A program made the position numbers and the translations under genes. The notes below the pieces were generated by a model, which saw only the letters and a list, made by a program, of their open reading frames with translations, searched no databases and was not told where the DNA came from. From contig JAIWND010000042.1 in assembly GCA_025330725.1 (NCBI GenBank), positions 156,255 to 220,254 on the forward strand: a stretch of DNA of 64,000 nt, in the 5' to 3' direction. Positions 9,829 through 21,673 of this stretch are shown one piece after another (position 1 is the stretch's first letter; every line of letters starts with the position of its first letter). The DNA comes from Chlamydoabsidia padenii. Its lineage: Eukaryota > Mucoromycota > Mucoromycetes > Mucorales > Cunninghamellaceae.

Positions 9829-12043
9829 TCAGTCTTCGGTAAATATATCCTGACCAAGTTTGGATAATGATGATGAAGAAGGTAGTTGATGATTTCGTTT
9901 GGCAAGCATACTACGAATACGCAAAGTTGATCCAGGGCCTCGTTGAGAAGGGATTTTGAGCATAGTTTTTTGTGGCACACCAGCAGCATTGGTCATGGTG
10001 GATGTAGTTGTTGATTCATAAGGTGAAGTTGTTGTTGCTGTTACTGTTGCTGCGGTGGTGGTGGTGGAAGCGTTATTGATGTTTGATGGTTGTAAGGGAA
10101 GATTCACCTTGGCAGATGAAATAAAATGATCCTTTGTTTTATTGGTCAAAGAAGACGTACGGACACGATTAACACCCAAATTGGCTTTGATAGGCGCCCG
10201 TGGAGACAAAATTGTATTGGAAGAAGAAGAGTTGTTATTTGCATAATTTGAGGTGGTGGAATGACGATAGCCCGTTTTCTTTGGATGATACGCAGAAGGT
10301 TGTTGTGGTAAAGGTGGTGGCGGATGACTGGTGAGTACGGGAATGGATGATACAGATGATATAGAAGATGAACGATGTCGGCCAGTTGTAGAGTTTTCTG
10401 GCCGTTGCGATGAAGTATTTTGTCGCCAAGTTGTGGAAGAATATCGATGGTTTGATGTTGAATGAGTTGTTGAAGATGATGTTGAATTAGTTGGCGAGTT
10501 GCTTCGACTTTTAAGGTCCACTGACATTCGTGATGATTGGTTCGTTACCTAATTGAATAAACAAAAAAGTCAAGTTTAACAATTGATAATAGAATAGTCA
10601 GAAGAAGAAGATATCTCTTTACATTTTTGCCCAACAGATTATCCTGTAGTTCCAGAATCACCAGAATATCTTCCCCATTCACTTTCATTGGAGCGTTTCT
10701 TGTATATGTTTTCCACATATCCACACCTTCACGAATCTTGTCACCGAGCTGAATCAAAACAAAGATAAGATAAATATCCAAGTCACATCGATTTCTGTTT
10801 TTTCCTACCAATTTCACTTGATCAACACCATTCCGTTTTCTTGAACTGGTTAGTAAAATCTTTCTTCGCTTCAGGTTGCTTTTAGCCGATAAAGCGATAG
10901 TTTCAGCCAGATCCAAATCGACATATGCTTTTTGAAGAGCTTGGACGTCCGCTTAATATAAACGAAATGTAAGCGTCAGTCTCTATTTATTTATTTATTT
11001 TTCACTTTTAACATGTTTTCTGGTACTTACTCGTGGTACCAATAGTTTCGAAGAATTTGCCGGCGTCCAATTCTAAATCCCGAAGTCGATCAGTCAATTG
11101 ACGCAAAAGATGCTTGGTATCCGGTTTATAACGAATGCGAGACACAAAACGAGAATGCTATCATGAAAGAATAAGAAATAAAGAAAAAGTATTTATCAAA
11201 AAAAGTGCAAATGAGAATCACCCCCTCCCGTGTATATACACACAACGGGGGTGGGGTGGGGTCGTGGGGACAGATCTTACTGTTTGAGGAGATTTGTTCT
11301 CATAACCACCAGGATTGTTGCTATTGGAGGGGATGGCGGGATGATCATGATTTCCAATAGGTCGATGTTTATAAATTGGCTGTTGTTGCTGAGATAATTT
11401 GTTGATGCGATCATCTTGAGTAGAAGAGTAAATATGGATCGCAGATTTGATGGCAGAGTCCAAAGATGCTTCAGCGGAGATCAGTAGGTCACGCGTCGAT
11501 GGACCATCGGTACCAGTTGTTGAGGAACCACATGACAAGGCAGAAGAAAGTCCCAACTCTTTCAACATGGTTTCAATATGTCCAGTGGTAGATTCCACAT
11601 TAGTAATGGCTTGGTTTGTCATTTCGAGCTGGGCCATCAATTCATTCAATTCGGCTGTTTTCAGTGTCAGGATGGACCTCAAGTTGGCAATGGTTTGAGT
11701 GCCCTAGTATCATTTTGTTAGAAGATGATGATGACAATAGTGAAAACAGTGAAAACAGTGAAAACAGTGAAAACAAAAACAAAAAACAAGGAATTACAAA
11801 GTAAATGTATTTGTTGATGAACACTAACAAGAATAAGAACCGACTTACCTCATCAAGTCTTGCTAAAAGTTGACTAACGGCTGAATCTGTTTCATGTTTG
11901 TTGTTGTTATTGTTGTTGTTAACAGTAGTATTGTTTTTCATATTGTTAGCATAATCAAGATGAGCCTGTTTGGTGATAGTATTGTCAATAAACGATGCTG
12001 CAGGTGTAGACATATGGAGTGGCTCTTGATAAAGATCCGTCAT
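9829..12043 (-). CDS. Predicted microtubule-associated protein, possibly Kar9-like (577 aa, six exons)
   Basis: Exons 12043-11849, 11703-11281, 11157-11031, 10951-10809, 10748-10623 and 10548-9829 join with GT-AG introns and total 1,734 nt with no stop. The N-terminal half is predicted helical (AELNELMAQLEMTNQAI; LLRQLTDRLRDLELDAGKFF). A charged central segment includes KSNLKRRKILLTSSRKR. The C-terminal 240 residues are Ser/Thr/Asn-rich and basic. SSIP within SSVSSIPVL fits the SxIP motif used to bind EB1-type plus-end proteins. A helical front plus a basic, disordered SxIP tail resembles Kar9-type spindle-positioning adaptors, but this is a weak resemblance and no diagnostic domain is certain. 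Intron 1 contains a 9-bp (AACAGTGAA-like) microsatellite. Confidence 0.65.
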
Positions 12044-12904
12044 AGAAAGAAGAAAAAAAGTTCAATAGAGAAGGATGGGATAATATATATGTATATATAT
12101 AGGTAAAGTGTGTTTACTTTCTTGTGTGTGATTGTGTTGTAGTTTTTGAGCTCTATAGACACAAAAAAAAAACAGATAGCAGCACAAGAAAGAAAAAAAG
12201 AGGTCGATTGAGGAAGAGTAGAAGAAGAAAAAAAAATAGTATACACAGTGGAGGGGAAGGATGCAAGGCGATACAATGTTCAATTCACACTCCGGCTCAC
12301 TGTGGTTAGAGTACAGGATTTTACCCTAAAATTAGACGATTCTTTTTTTATGGACGTTTGCACATATTCATTAGACGTACTGAAGACTCAAACGGGACAC
12401 AGTTGTAGACATCTTTCATTAGTTTTTTATTTATTTAAAAGTTTCTATAAGTTGTCCCTGAATGCTGAACGGTTTTGTTGCGCTTTGATGATATGCTTCA
12501 ATAATATAACTTTTCAGATAATTAGTGTTTTATTATACATATAAGAAGCCTTGAAGTGAGTACTTGTCAAACAGAAGAATTATTATAATGCTAAGACCAG
12601 AAGAAACAGTTTTATATCATGTCAAACAGGCATATATATAATGATAATTACAACATTCAAGGTAAAAGTCAGAAAACATTTCAAACATCCGGTAAATCGA
12701 GAGTGGAAGCACTGTATTTCATTTTTTTATTTAGGATATGTGTGCTGTTTTATTTTCTTTTTTAATTTGTAAAGTGTCCCAACAATAACCTGAAAAGGTG
12801 TAACAAAGCTTTATTGGTACAGTTTTTACTCTTAGACGATGATAGTTTTTTTTTTTTTTAATTTTTATCAGGGGAAATGCTGCGCGCAAGGGTGGCCCCC
12901 CTCC
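12044..12904. other. Intergenic region
   Basis: About 860 bp with low-complexity purine runs just upstream of the minus-strand gene (12150-12240, probable leader) and TATATA tracts near 12083-12101. No gene is supported. The right part is a spacer leading to the terminal repeat of the next element. Confidence 0.5.
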
Positions 12905-15216
12905 CCCGATTTACTTATACCCGAGCACTGATAAATGCCCGTTAAAACCAAATGTCACGAATAGACTAAATGCCCATTAAAATCATGTCACGTGGCAGAT
13001 ATTGAAGAAATTGACCAAGAACTGTTTTGTTTTTTTCCCTTACTCTTTTTCTTCCGCCCCTTTTTATTCAAATCACTCTCGACAACTATGAACATCAAGC
13101 TGGAATACATTGAAAGGTACTTACCAAGCTACCCCGAAGAAAAGGTCCGCATGACCTTCAACAACGAAGTGAAATTCAACTACTGGATGACTATGGAGGT
13201 CGCCAATCATGCAACATTCCGTATCGATAAAAAGTACAAGCCTACCAAATCAGATGCGTCGACTACTGGAGTTGCTTTTACGAATGTATTTCTCTGCGAC
13301 CATTCGGGAAAGCCTGCAAAGAAGAAGACGGATAATGGTGAAAATTTTCTGAAACGCCCTCGCCAGACATACAGGCCGTCGATCAAGGTCTAATGCACGG
13401 CGAAGTTACTGCAAAAGGTCCTGAACAATGGCACGATTATGGCGGTCTACAATTGGGTTCACGTCAATCATGACCCCACTAATTTGCACGAAATGGCGAC
13501 CGAACCACTCGACAAAGATGTCATCGCGTGGCTAGAGGACAAGGTGGTGGGCCAGCGAATGGACTGGGATACGATCAGTGCGCTCCTTAGGTACAACGAC
13601 GATGAATTCGATGTGTTGGTAAGAAGAAAAAAAAAAAAGGATATCATCATTGCCCTCACATTATCTTTTTATTTATTGACACTGATGTAGACAAACCAAC
13701 TGGAGGAACGGCAAAGATTCCCCAAGGCGCTAAAAATCAACTACCGGGTTGTCCAAAACATGATCCAAGCAAGACTAAACAAGGCATCCAGAAAACACAC
13801 CTTGGACAAGGAAAGCGTGCGTCTTTGGTTGGAAGACTTGACGACGACCAAAAACTATACTACATTTTTCAAAGTGCATCCTGGTGAAAACGCTCCTCTT
13901 TTGGTGTTCTGGTTTGTACCCTGGCAAAAATAGGTAATATATTATGAATTTTTCATTTGTCATTTGTATTAACTATCTTTTCACTATTATCTTATTATTG
14001 CAACATTAGCTTTTGTAAAATGTTGTTGAATGGTTTCTGGGTAGTACTTACAAAACTTGCAAATCATTTATTGATGGTACTGATTGTTATCTTTTTACGA
14101 TCGTAGTTGTCAATCCAATCACCAGGCGTGGCGTCCCTGCGTGCTTTATAACAAATGCTGGAGTCACGACGGTGCTTACTGAATGGTTGAAATGGGTCAA
14201 GTCGAACAACAATCTGAATGTCAAACGAATCATGATTGACTGTAGCGCTGTCGAAATGGCGGCTATTCGAAATGTTTTTGGTGCGAACTATGCCATACTT
14301 TTAGTCACTGGCATATCAAACGTGCTTGGGATGTCAATCTCAAAAAACTTTAAGTATAATTTGTGATAGCATAGTCATCTTACACCCATCTAATATTTAC
14401 TTTTACGTTTACAGATCAAGGTACCGAATGCAAGTGCCGCATCACAATTGGCGCAACGATCCGCGTACTCGATGCTCAATGAAATGATGTACTCCTCTTC
14501 CGTCTCTGCATTTGACGCTCACTGGTTTCAATTCAAGGAATCCTTCTCACAATATGATGGATTTATCAGATACTTCGACAAACAATGGATTCCAAAAGCT
14601 CAACTATGGGTTAAGGCCCACAGAATGGTAAGAAAGAAGAAAAAAGGAAAAACAGTATACTCATTACTGTCTTTATATATATGTAGGATGCAACCTTTGA
14701 AACCAATAACTTCGTCGAATCATACCATAGCAAGTTGAAAGGCAAGTATTTAGGTAAATCAAAAACCTGCGTGCGGACCGTATCCTTTTTATTTTGACAA
14801 CACAAATGTGCCCTGATTACCGTCGTGATGCTTTGATGGTGCATTATGGTACTGTTGCTGCAGCTCTTCGTCCTCATGAAAACAAAACTAGAAAAGATAT
14901 CAGCATGATGGATGAACAGGATGTGAATCGAATGACTACACCAATTGATGAAAAGGTAAGAGCAATGCATTTATGGGACATAATGTTAACGACTGACCTA
15001 TTTTTATTTACTCTAGACTGTTTCATGTAGGTCACTTTACCTATCTACATGTTGCTTATCAAGTTTTTGTTGAAAAAAATGCCACCATTGGATGCTCTTG
15101 TACGTACGATAAAGGAATATGTCGGCACATGTTTCGTGTTGCTCGTGCATTGAATATCTCCTTTTGGACGACCGTTATGTCTACTTCTCCGGCAACAAGT
15201 ACACCATCTATCATCG

Positions 15217-15248
<32 letters not shown>

Positions 15249-15494
15249 GACACAACCGCTGTACCAACCACTGACAATGAAACAGTCTCTCAAGAATTCA
15301 AGAACTCTCTTTTTCTTGATAATAGAGAACAGTGGAACAAGTTGGAACGACTGGCCTTTGCAGAAGTACGACAAGCAAGAAATTCATCAAGCAATGCCGA
15401 TCTTGAATATGGTATGGTACAGCTACGACGCCTCATCACTGAAATGCAAAAAATTAACAACCCGAACGCAGGCCCATCAAAACAAAGGTAGGTA
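12905..15494 (+). pseudogene. SWIM-type MULE transposase, decayed copy 1
   Basis: A Mutator-like transposase with intron-like gaps, related along its length to 57993-60402. The N-terminus (MNIKLEYIERYLPSY) is at 13088. Middle segments include SVRLWLEDL, STYKTCKSFIDG and KRIMIDCSAVEMAAIR (the D motif region). A C-terminal segment has CTYDKGICRHMF, part of a SWIM zinc finger, followed by a Thr-rich tail with NADLEYGM. Breaks are visible: TAA at 13391-13393, TAG before the intron near 13930, further stops near 14010, and a frameshift near 14300 at the SHWHIKRAW motif, where the usual Cys is Ser. The left end carries CCGATTTACTTATACCC (12906-12922), shared with the terminal repeat of the copy at 47932-50320. 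The right terminal repeat was not found, so the copy is truncated or diverged. Confidence 0.75.
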
Positions 15495-17036
15495 GTTAAG
15501 ACATAGAAGCATAAATTAGAATAGTGTTAGAATAGTTATATAAAATAATTATAGATTAAATATAGAATAGTTATAAAGTAGTTATGGATTTATGAATTAA
15601 TGAATAAAAATTATATTCTTTTGGCTAACTGCCAAAATAACTTTGTTATATGTGGTGATTTGGTTGTTTGTTTCATGCATCTCTGAATATCTTGGTCCCC
15701 TATATGCTAGTTTTCTCTCAGGGTTTGAAACCATTATATCTCTTACATTATTGACGGGAGCACTTTGTTAGATATATGAATATCTCAATTACTTAACTGC
15801 TCCACATACCACTGGTCTTCAGTATCACATCGTGAGAAATAGACAGACGATTATAAATAATATATAAAAGGTACGCATGGATAACAACTTGAAAATCCGC
15901 CGCATGAACGCGGAATTTGAAAGATTTTGCAGTAAAGCATTTTAGTTGCCTTTTTTGGCTTTACATTTGCATGTTTACTCAAATACAATCATAAACAATA
16001 ATGTTCAAGCTAGGTGATGTTGGTTACTATGTACCATTTCTATGTAGATGAAATTTATGTATGTTTTATGTATGTTTATTTCCACTATTCATCCCAAACA
16101 CTGAGTTGCATTTTTAGAATATTTTTTCGGACATTTATCGACATTTATCAAGTAAATAGGTGAAATAGGGGGAAAGTGCTAGGAACGAACACCCCCCGCA
16201 TAGGAACCCTGCATAAATCTCGTATATGTTGAGGAGATGTATTTTAGATATGTATATGCAAAAAATGCACTATATAATAAATAGGTGAAAGAGACCAAAT
16301 ACACAGAAAATGTCACATATATGAAATTTATAATAAGACCATAAAACGTGCTATACATGATATAGAAGGAATATGCGGTAAAGACAAAGAACATGTTAAA
16401 GGCAAAAAACATATTAAAGACAGAAGACGTGATATAGACCAAAAACATGATATAGGTGGACAGCATGATATACCCGGGAAGTCCAATATAGTCGGAAAGT
16501 ATGATATAGTTAGGAAACATAATGTAGTCGGAAGGTATGATATAGATAGAAAGTATGATATATTTTCATTTCATGTTTATTGGAACTACGAGGATGCATT
16601 TTCAAATGTATCTTAGATCGTGAACAAAACATTCAGAACATCATGATTCGTTGTCTGACCGAGGTTACTAATCTTGGAAAAACAATACAACACTACTATA
16701 TACAGAAGAGTAGTACTAGAGGTTTTCTTCTTCAAAGGTATAACTTTATAACTTTATAGAACCAAAGCCTCCTTCGTTTTCCCGATAAAAAGAAGGGCTT
16801 AAAAAATCTTTGGGGATCATTCTTATACTTTTTCAAATACCTCCGCTTTCCGCTTGCAAGATTTTTTTTTTGCTGTGGCTTAGGGAATCGTTGGGGACAC
16901 ATACAGATTTCGCACGTGGTCGGATTTTAAAAATAAAAAAAAGGCTTTTCACACCCAAAGTTTTTTTTTTCAAACAGCGTCCAAAAAGTTACCATTTTGG
17001 AATGTTGTCCTACATACAGTATACTGGATTTTTCCT
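15495..17036. other. AT-rich region without a gene, containing a minisatellite
   Basis: About 1.5 kb with no supported gene. Short AT-rich repeats such as ATAGTTATA occur near 15530-15600. The stretch 16340-16565 is a degenerate 18-20 bp tandem repeat, listed separately. Short T runs lie at 16862-16871 and 16961-16970. Confidence 0.5.
16340..16565. repeat. Degenerate 18-20 bp minisatellite (core ATGATATAG)
   Basis: About ten imperfect units share the core ATGATATAG with a purine-rich joint such as GGAAAGT. Because the unit length is close to 18 bp, the minus strand stays open and would encode a six-residue pattern beginning Y/F-I/N-M. The open frame looks like a by-product of the repeat rather than a gene. 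Confidence 0.65.
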
Positions 17037-17322
17037 TTAGCTCGGCGGCCTTTGCCAAATAAATAGCGGCTTTTGAAATTTGACTTTGCACCCTGTGAAA
17101 CCTGATTGGCGGTCATTGACCTCTGACTTTGCCCCAATCCACTTTGGTTTGCAGTGATTGATGCACAGAAAGGTATCCCAGCATTCACTTTGCGTGAATA
17201 CTCGAGGAGAAAGAAAAAAAAAAGACAGACATGAGTCAGAATATATATAAAAAAGAAAGAAAGACAGAAAGACATGAGTGAGTTTATAATAATAAAAATA
17301 ATAAGAATGAATAGTATGGAAA

Positions 17323-18831
17323 CTACAAGTTACTTTCTTTATCCAAGCATCTGTCAAAGAAAGAAAGCGAATGATTGATCCAACCACGACAATCTGATTC
17401 AGTAACCGTTTTGGCGGCTTCGACAATTCTTGGAATCAGCGTGTCCTTCTCTGTCACATCATTGCGCCGGACGCCAAACTTGATCTTCGACCACATTTCT
17501 TCAATTGGATTCAAGAAAGGAGAGTACACTGGCAAATAAATGCACCGGTATCCCCTTCTCGAGATCAGATCGGCCACTTCATGAGATTTATGGATAGGAG
17601 CATTATCCATAATTAAATAACGCCCCTTCATTTCCCTCTGATCCAAAACATCCATTAGCACATTCAAGAATTGCAGATAGTGGTTCGTTCTTGTCCCAAC
17701 CCGACCATTGACATCCACACCAGCTTCGTAGGTAAGCTTCCTTTTCTTCTTCGACACCACAGCAGAGGGCTTACGCAATGTCAGCGAAATTATCCCCTTT
17801 TCACACATCGCGCCAATCATTGTCATGGAGACACCCCGTTGTGTCGACACCACCACCTTCGCCGGCGTACCACGAGGAAAACGACCAAAATTGCGCTTGA
17901 TGTGCAAGTTAAACCCCAGCTTCGTCAATAAAGACACAATTGGTAAAGTAATCGAAGTCGTCAATTGCCTTCCATTCCAAAATGCGAGAACGTCGTTGCT
18001 CCAACGTCGTCTCATCATTTCTTCTTTCCGGCAGTTTTTCCATTTTCTTCATCATCAGGGCGCAATGCTTGACCAGGTGCTTGTGGATGGCCGACACAGT
18101 AATCGTCAAATCAGGAAACTCCTTCATCACAGCGTCTCTGGCTTCCTTGAGGGTCGCATCGGGATAACCTTGGAAGAACTGAAGAAAGAATTGGGTGTGA
18201 GCCTTGAATAACTTCTGATTTCCATATTTCCGTTCCTTGGGTTCGACTGGTTGTTCAAGTTCCATGGCATCGTTTTCATGGCCAACTTCTTCTGTGGAAA
18301 GCTTGATGTTGCTGGCAATAACTTCCCGTGCTGTTCGAACATAGTTTTGGCCAGTGCGGACATTGATCCCGGTTTCCTTGGCGGCGTCAGAAACATAATA
18401 ACCTTTAACAAAATCAAGATACAGGAGGTCATTGATTTGTTTTTCCGTGTACTTTCCATATTGCCCACGGATGAGCTTGCTGGCATCTGGGATTGCCTTA
18501 GAATTAACATTTTCAGGCATTGGAGTAGCGGCATTTTTCTTGTTTGATTTTTGCTCACCAGAAGAAGGCTGATAGTCGATCAGGGACAACAAAGGTTGGA
18601 TGCAATTATGAGCATCGTTGAAGCCTTGCGAAGAATAATCCACGCTCACTGCATCTGCAAAACCATTCGAAACCACACGAGAGGGACGTTCGGCATTCAT
18701 TTCATCAATCAAAAAGTTATCAATATCACATAATTCATCATAGACGAACGAAATTAGGTTGGGACCGAGCGGATGGCGGTCCACTTTGTCCACACTTTCA
18801 CAGCAAGGGTCTAAAATAATTTGAGAGGACA
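17323..18831 (-). pseudogene. IS630-like transposase with a single-base frameshift
   Basis: The gene starts at MSSQIILDP (18831). It has a helix-turn-helix around YVSDAAKETGINVRTGQNYV and then the DDE motifs CVFIDEAG, YLIMDNAPIHK and YLPVYSPFLNPIEEMW. The reading frame breaks exactly after the first catalytic Asp motif, at a run of four C on the plus strand (17914-17917). Removing one base would give DEAGFNLH. The C-terminus ends DRCLDKESNL. It is related in layout to the transposase split by the chromovirus. Apart from this shift the protein appears full length (about 500 residues), so it died recently or the indel is a base-calling error. No terminal inverted repeats were found. Confidence 0.8.
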
Positions 18832-18927
18832 TGAGAAGAAGTACAATGAGATAGTTTGTGCAACAAAAAATAAGCAAGAAGGTAATCAAGGAGCGACGTA
18901 TGGAGAGCGACGAACTTTAAAACTGTC

Positions 18928-18956
<29 letters not shown>
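18928..18956. repeat. A29 homopolymer
   Basis: Uninterrupted A tract immediately before the pyrimidine-rich tandem repeat. No flanking target duplication was seen. Confidence 0.8.
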
Positions 18957-18958
<2 letters not shown>

Positions 18959-18964
18959 TCGTCT

Positions 18965-19206
18965 CTGACTTCCACTTTGTCTTCCATATTTCTTTTATCC
19001 AACTTCCACTTTGTGTCTTCCACATTTTCTTCGTCTCCGACTTCCACTTTGTATTCCACTTTGTCTTCTACATGTCTTGTATTCGCTTTCCACTATGTCT
19101 TCCACAATTTCTTCATCCCTGACTTCTACTTTGTCTTCCACTTTGTCTTCCACATGTCTTGTATTCGCTTTCCACTTCGTCTTTGTCTCCCATAATTTTT
19201 TCGTCT
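18965..19206. repeat. Pyrimidine-rich tandem repeat, three units of 72-88 bp
   Basis: Units start at 18965, 19037 and 19119, each with C(T/C)GACTT(C/A)CACTTTGT or a close variant. Units 2 and 3 also share CATGTCTTGTATTCGCTTTCCAC. Each unit is itself built of shorter TTCCACTTTGTC blocks. The strand is nearly purine-free. Confidence 0.75.
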
Positions 19207-19240
19207 CCGACTATAGTACTGCAGCCAATATCATCTACTG

Positions 19241-20559
19241 TACAGCCCCCTACCAAAGTAAACAGGACACTCCGAAAAATGATTTCCATTTTTGGACTTT
19301 TTCTCTTTTGTTTTGCATTTTACTCAATAAATAGAGAGACAACCGTACCTCAAATTAAACATGAATAAAGATATACTTCTCCCCTTTCAAATGATGTAAA
19401 AAATGTTTATTTTTCTCGATTTTTTTAAAAAAGTTTTATATGACTTCACCAGCGGGTGCTTCCTCCCCTTATTGATCGAAGGGTATTAATGCGAGTCGGG
19501 ACTGACTCTATTAACTTGTTAACTGTTTCAATAGGTATGTCCAGCCAAGCATCCTTTATGTTTTTTGTCAGCATTTCGACGGTGTCAGATGCCTTGTGGC
19601 GCTTCTGGACGGCTATCTTCATGATCTGCCAAAGATTTTCGATAGGATTCAGACCAGGCGATTGTGCGGGCCACACAAGTTTTTTCAAGCCATGAGCTGC
19701 CCTCCAAGCCTTTGGCGCATTACTTCTATGAACAGGAGCACCATCCTCCATCAAAATAGAATCGATGAACCCGCCCATAAACTGAAGTAATGAGCCGTCA
19801 TACACCTGATCCACGAAATCCGCAGCAGTCCGCCTAGATTTGTCCATCACCACTAGCTCAGACTTCTTACCATAGGCAATGGCCCCCAAACCATCACCGA
19901 GGTTCTACCACTCTTAAAAGTAGAACCGGTACAGTCATTATTGAACTCCTCACCGGGTCTACGCCATACCCTGAACTGGCGGGTTTTCCTACCCAGCTCA
20001 AAGGTGGACTCGTCGGTCCATATGACCTCTTTCCACTGGTTGAGCGTCCACCTAAAGTGTTCTTGAGCAAAGACTTTCCTTTGGACAATATGCCTCGGCA
20101 TAAGGAAAGGCTTCATTCGGGCCACCCTGTTAGCGATCCCTTCATCTTTCAATACACGTTGGATTGTGCTGGTGCTGACATTCAGATCGAGGTCATTCGT
20201 GATTTCACCGAGGGTACCCCGTTTGTTTCTTTTCGTAGCGGTGACGACCAGCCTTCTGTCCCTTGGTGTCCTCTCATTTCCTGAAAATCAGATGACTCAT
20301 CGATCGCAACCATCTTCAAAATTTCGAAGAGAGCAGATCTAGACTTTTTAACATGGAGTACGATTTTCGCGACCGACATTCCCCCTACGTGTAATCCTTT
20401 GATATACCCACGTTCGTAAGCTGTACCATGTGTCATGGTAAAATTTTGAGTGCGAAATAGTTGAAGTGGAGCTGGTAAACTTCAATTAACTACAAGGTAT
20501 GTTTTATTTTTTTCAAACGGCGAATAAAAATGTCCTGGTTTTTTTGGTAGGGGACTGTA
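19241..20559 (-). mobile_element. Tc1-type DNA transposon with terminal inverted repeats
   Basis: The ends are TACAGCCCCCTACCAAAG at 19241 and its mirror GGTAGGGGACTGTA ending at 20559. About 29 bp of imperfect terminal repeat runs through CAGGACA. The TA at each end fits the TA target duplication of the Tc1/mariner superfamily. The 1,319-bp size is typical. A transposase pseudogene fills the interior on the minus strand. The right end is duplicated immediately outside (20578-20591). Confidence 0.9.
19446..20436 (-). pseudogene. Tc1 transposase, broken
   Basis: The N-terminus (MTHGTAYERGYIKGL) carries a helix-turn-helix. A second DNA-binding stretch includes NVSTSTIQRVLKDEG, which lies in a different frame from the start. 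The catalytic part has IWTDESTF, MEDGAPVHRS and QSPGLNPIENLW, a DD34E-like set. Two frame breaks are visible. One is near 20280, where a 33-nt GT...TTTCAG stretch could instead be a small intron. The other is at the C5 run 19883-19887, where one more base would restore VWGAIAYGK. The element is probably non-autonomous. Confidence 0.85.
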
Positions 20560-20591
20560 TTTTTTTTTTTTTGTATTGGTAGGGGACTGTA
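20546..20591. mobile_element. Possible poly(A) micro-insertion with 14-bp duplication at the Tc1 end
   Basis: GGTAGGGGACTGTA at 20546-20559 is repeated at 20578-20591. Between the copies are T13 and GTATT. This looks like a minimal retroposon (AATAC plus poly(A) on the minus strand) inserted into the Tc1 terminal repeat. An aberrant duplication of the Tc1 end is the alternative. Confidence 0.55.
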
Positions 20592-20735
20592 CAACATGGT
20601 TACATTGGTTTACCTTTCACCTCGTATTTGACAATTTTGTCATCTCCGTCAAGAATACTGATTTGACATTGAAGTATTATGACCAGGGCTTTAATCGAGC
20701 TTTTCTTCCATTTCAATCACAATAGACACTAAAGC

Positions 20736-21260
20736 ATGATGAATTTTAATTTGTTAAAAAGAATTTCCATCCATCAATCTGAACGGGAAGATGTGGACTA
20801 TACGGACGTTTACAGCAATTTAGATGATGACTTGATGACCTATCATTTGAATAAGTTACAAATGTCTTCTGTTTCTGGCCTCACAAAGGATGATATGCAA
20901 GTTCCTTCGTATGTTGGCCCCACAAAGGATGACATGCAAGATTCACCCCCTTTTGGCCCCACAAGCGATTCTTCAACAGTTAAAAAACCCAAAAAGAGAC
21001 GAACACATAAGAGGAAAACTTATACACAAGAAGACGTTTTAAAAGTTCTTACACTTTTCTATGTGGATGGTACAAGTGCACAAAAAGCAGGCGCGACTGT
21101 TGATATGCCAAGGTCAACAGCAGCATCACTTGTCAAGCAATATAAGGACAAGATACCTCCTCCTGTGAAGAACCGCAAGCGTGGCTCTGCAATTCCAAAA
21201 GTAGATGATCATGATCTAGAACAGCTTAGGCAAATGCATTTCAATAAATATTCAGTATGA
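20736..21260 (+). CDS. N-terminal part of an IS630/Tc1-like transposase, truncated
   Basis: A 174-codon frame. The first 75 residues are polar and include a near-repeat (TKDDMQVPSYVGP and TKDDMQDSPPFGP). A basic stretch KKPKKRRTHKRK precedes a helix-turn-helix-like region, DVLKVLTLFYVDGTSAQKAG then RSTAASLVKQY. This is the layout of the DNA-binding front of IS630-like transposases such as the one at 17323-18831. No DDE domain follows; the frame stops soon after LEQLRQMHF. It is probably a truncated element remnant, though a small host HTH protein cannot be excluded. Confidence 0.5.
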   Translation: MMNFNLLKRISIHQSEREDVDYTDVYSNLDDDLMTYHLNKLQMSSVSGLTKDDMQVPSYVGPTKDDMQDSPPFGPTSDSSTVKKPKKRRTHKRKTYTQEDVLKVLTLFYVDGTSAQKAGATVDMPRSTAASLVKQYKDKIPPPVKNRKRGSAIPKVDDHDLEQLRQMHFNKYSV

Positions 21261-21454
21261 TCTTGAAAGTCAAAAGAATCGATTTATATAAACTCAGGCA
21301 CGCAGGTACGGAGTAAATCAAGATAAAGATGAGTATAAGCAGTGAAATCAGGTACAGTCAAAGATGAGCTTTTTTCAAAAAATAAAAATAAAAACGGAGG
21401 GCACATTTTTCTTCGCTTTATTTCTTTTTTCTTTCTTTTTTTTTTTTTTTTTCA

Positions 21455-21516
21455 GTCAGAGATGGGATTCATACCCAAAATTGAACCGAATTGAACCGGC
21501 CGAGCGGTTGATCAAG
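21455..21516. other. tRNA-derived fragments beside a T-rich tract
   Basis: GTCAGAGATGG (21455) resembles a tRNA acceptor strand. GGGATTCATACCC (21464-21476) is the complement of a T-arm-like hairpin. GGCCGAGCGGTTGATCAAG (21498-21516) fits a pol III A box. The pieces are in conflicting orientations, so this is not a functional tRNA. A T-rich tract lies directly to the left (21432-21452). A chimeric tRNA-derived retroposon is one explanation. Confidence 0.25.
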
Positions 21517-21618
21517 TTCAAGAGCCATGTTTAACGATAGGGAAAGCGAATACAATTACATTACTCTTTTAGAATCACTTGTGACTAGGGTCTGATTATT
21601 AGCAAATTGATGATTACG

Positions 21619-21635
21619 ATAGAAAGCTTGACAAA

Positions 21636-21673
<38 letters not shown>

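Noticed and set aside
16810..17040. 76-codon plus-strand frame
   Set aside because: It is rich in homopolymer codons, has no domain and overlaps no conserved signal.
21455..21545. Functional tRNA gene
   Set aside because: The acceptor, T-arm and A-box-like pieces cannot form one cloverleaf in either orientation.
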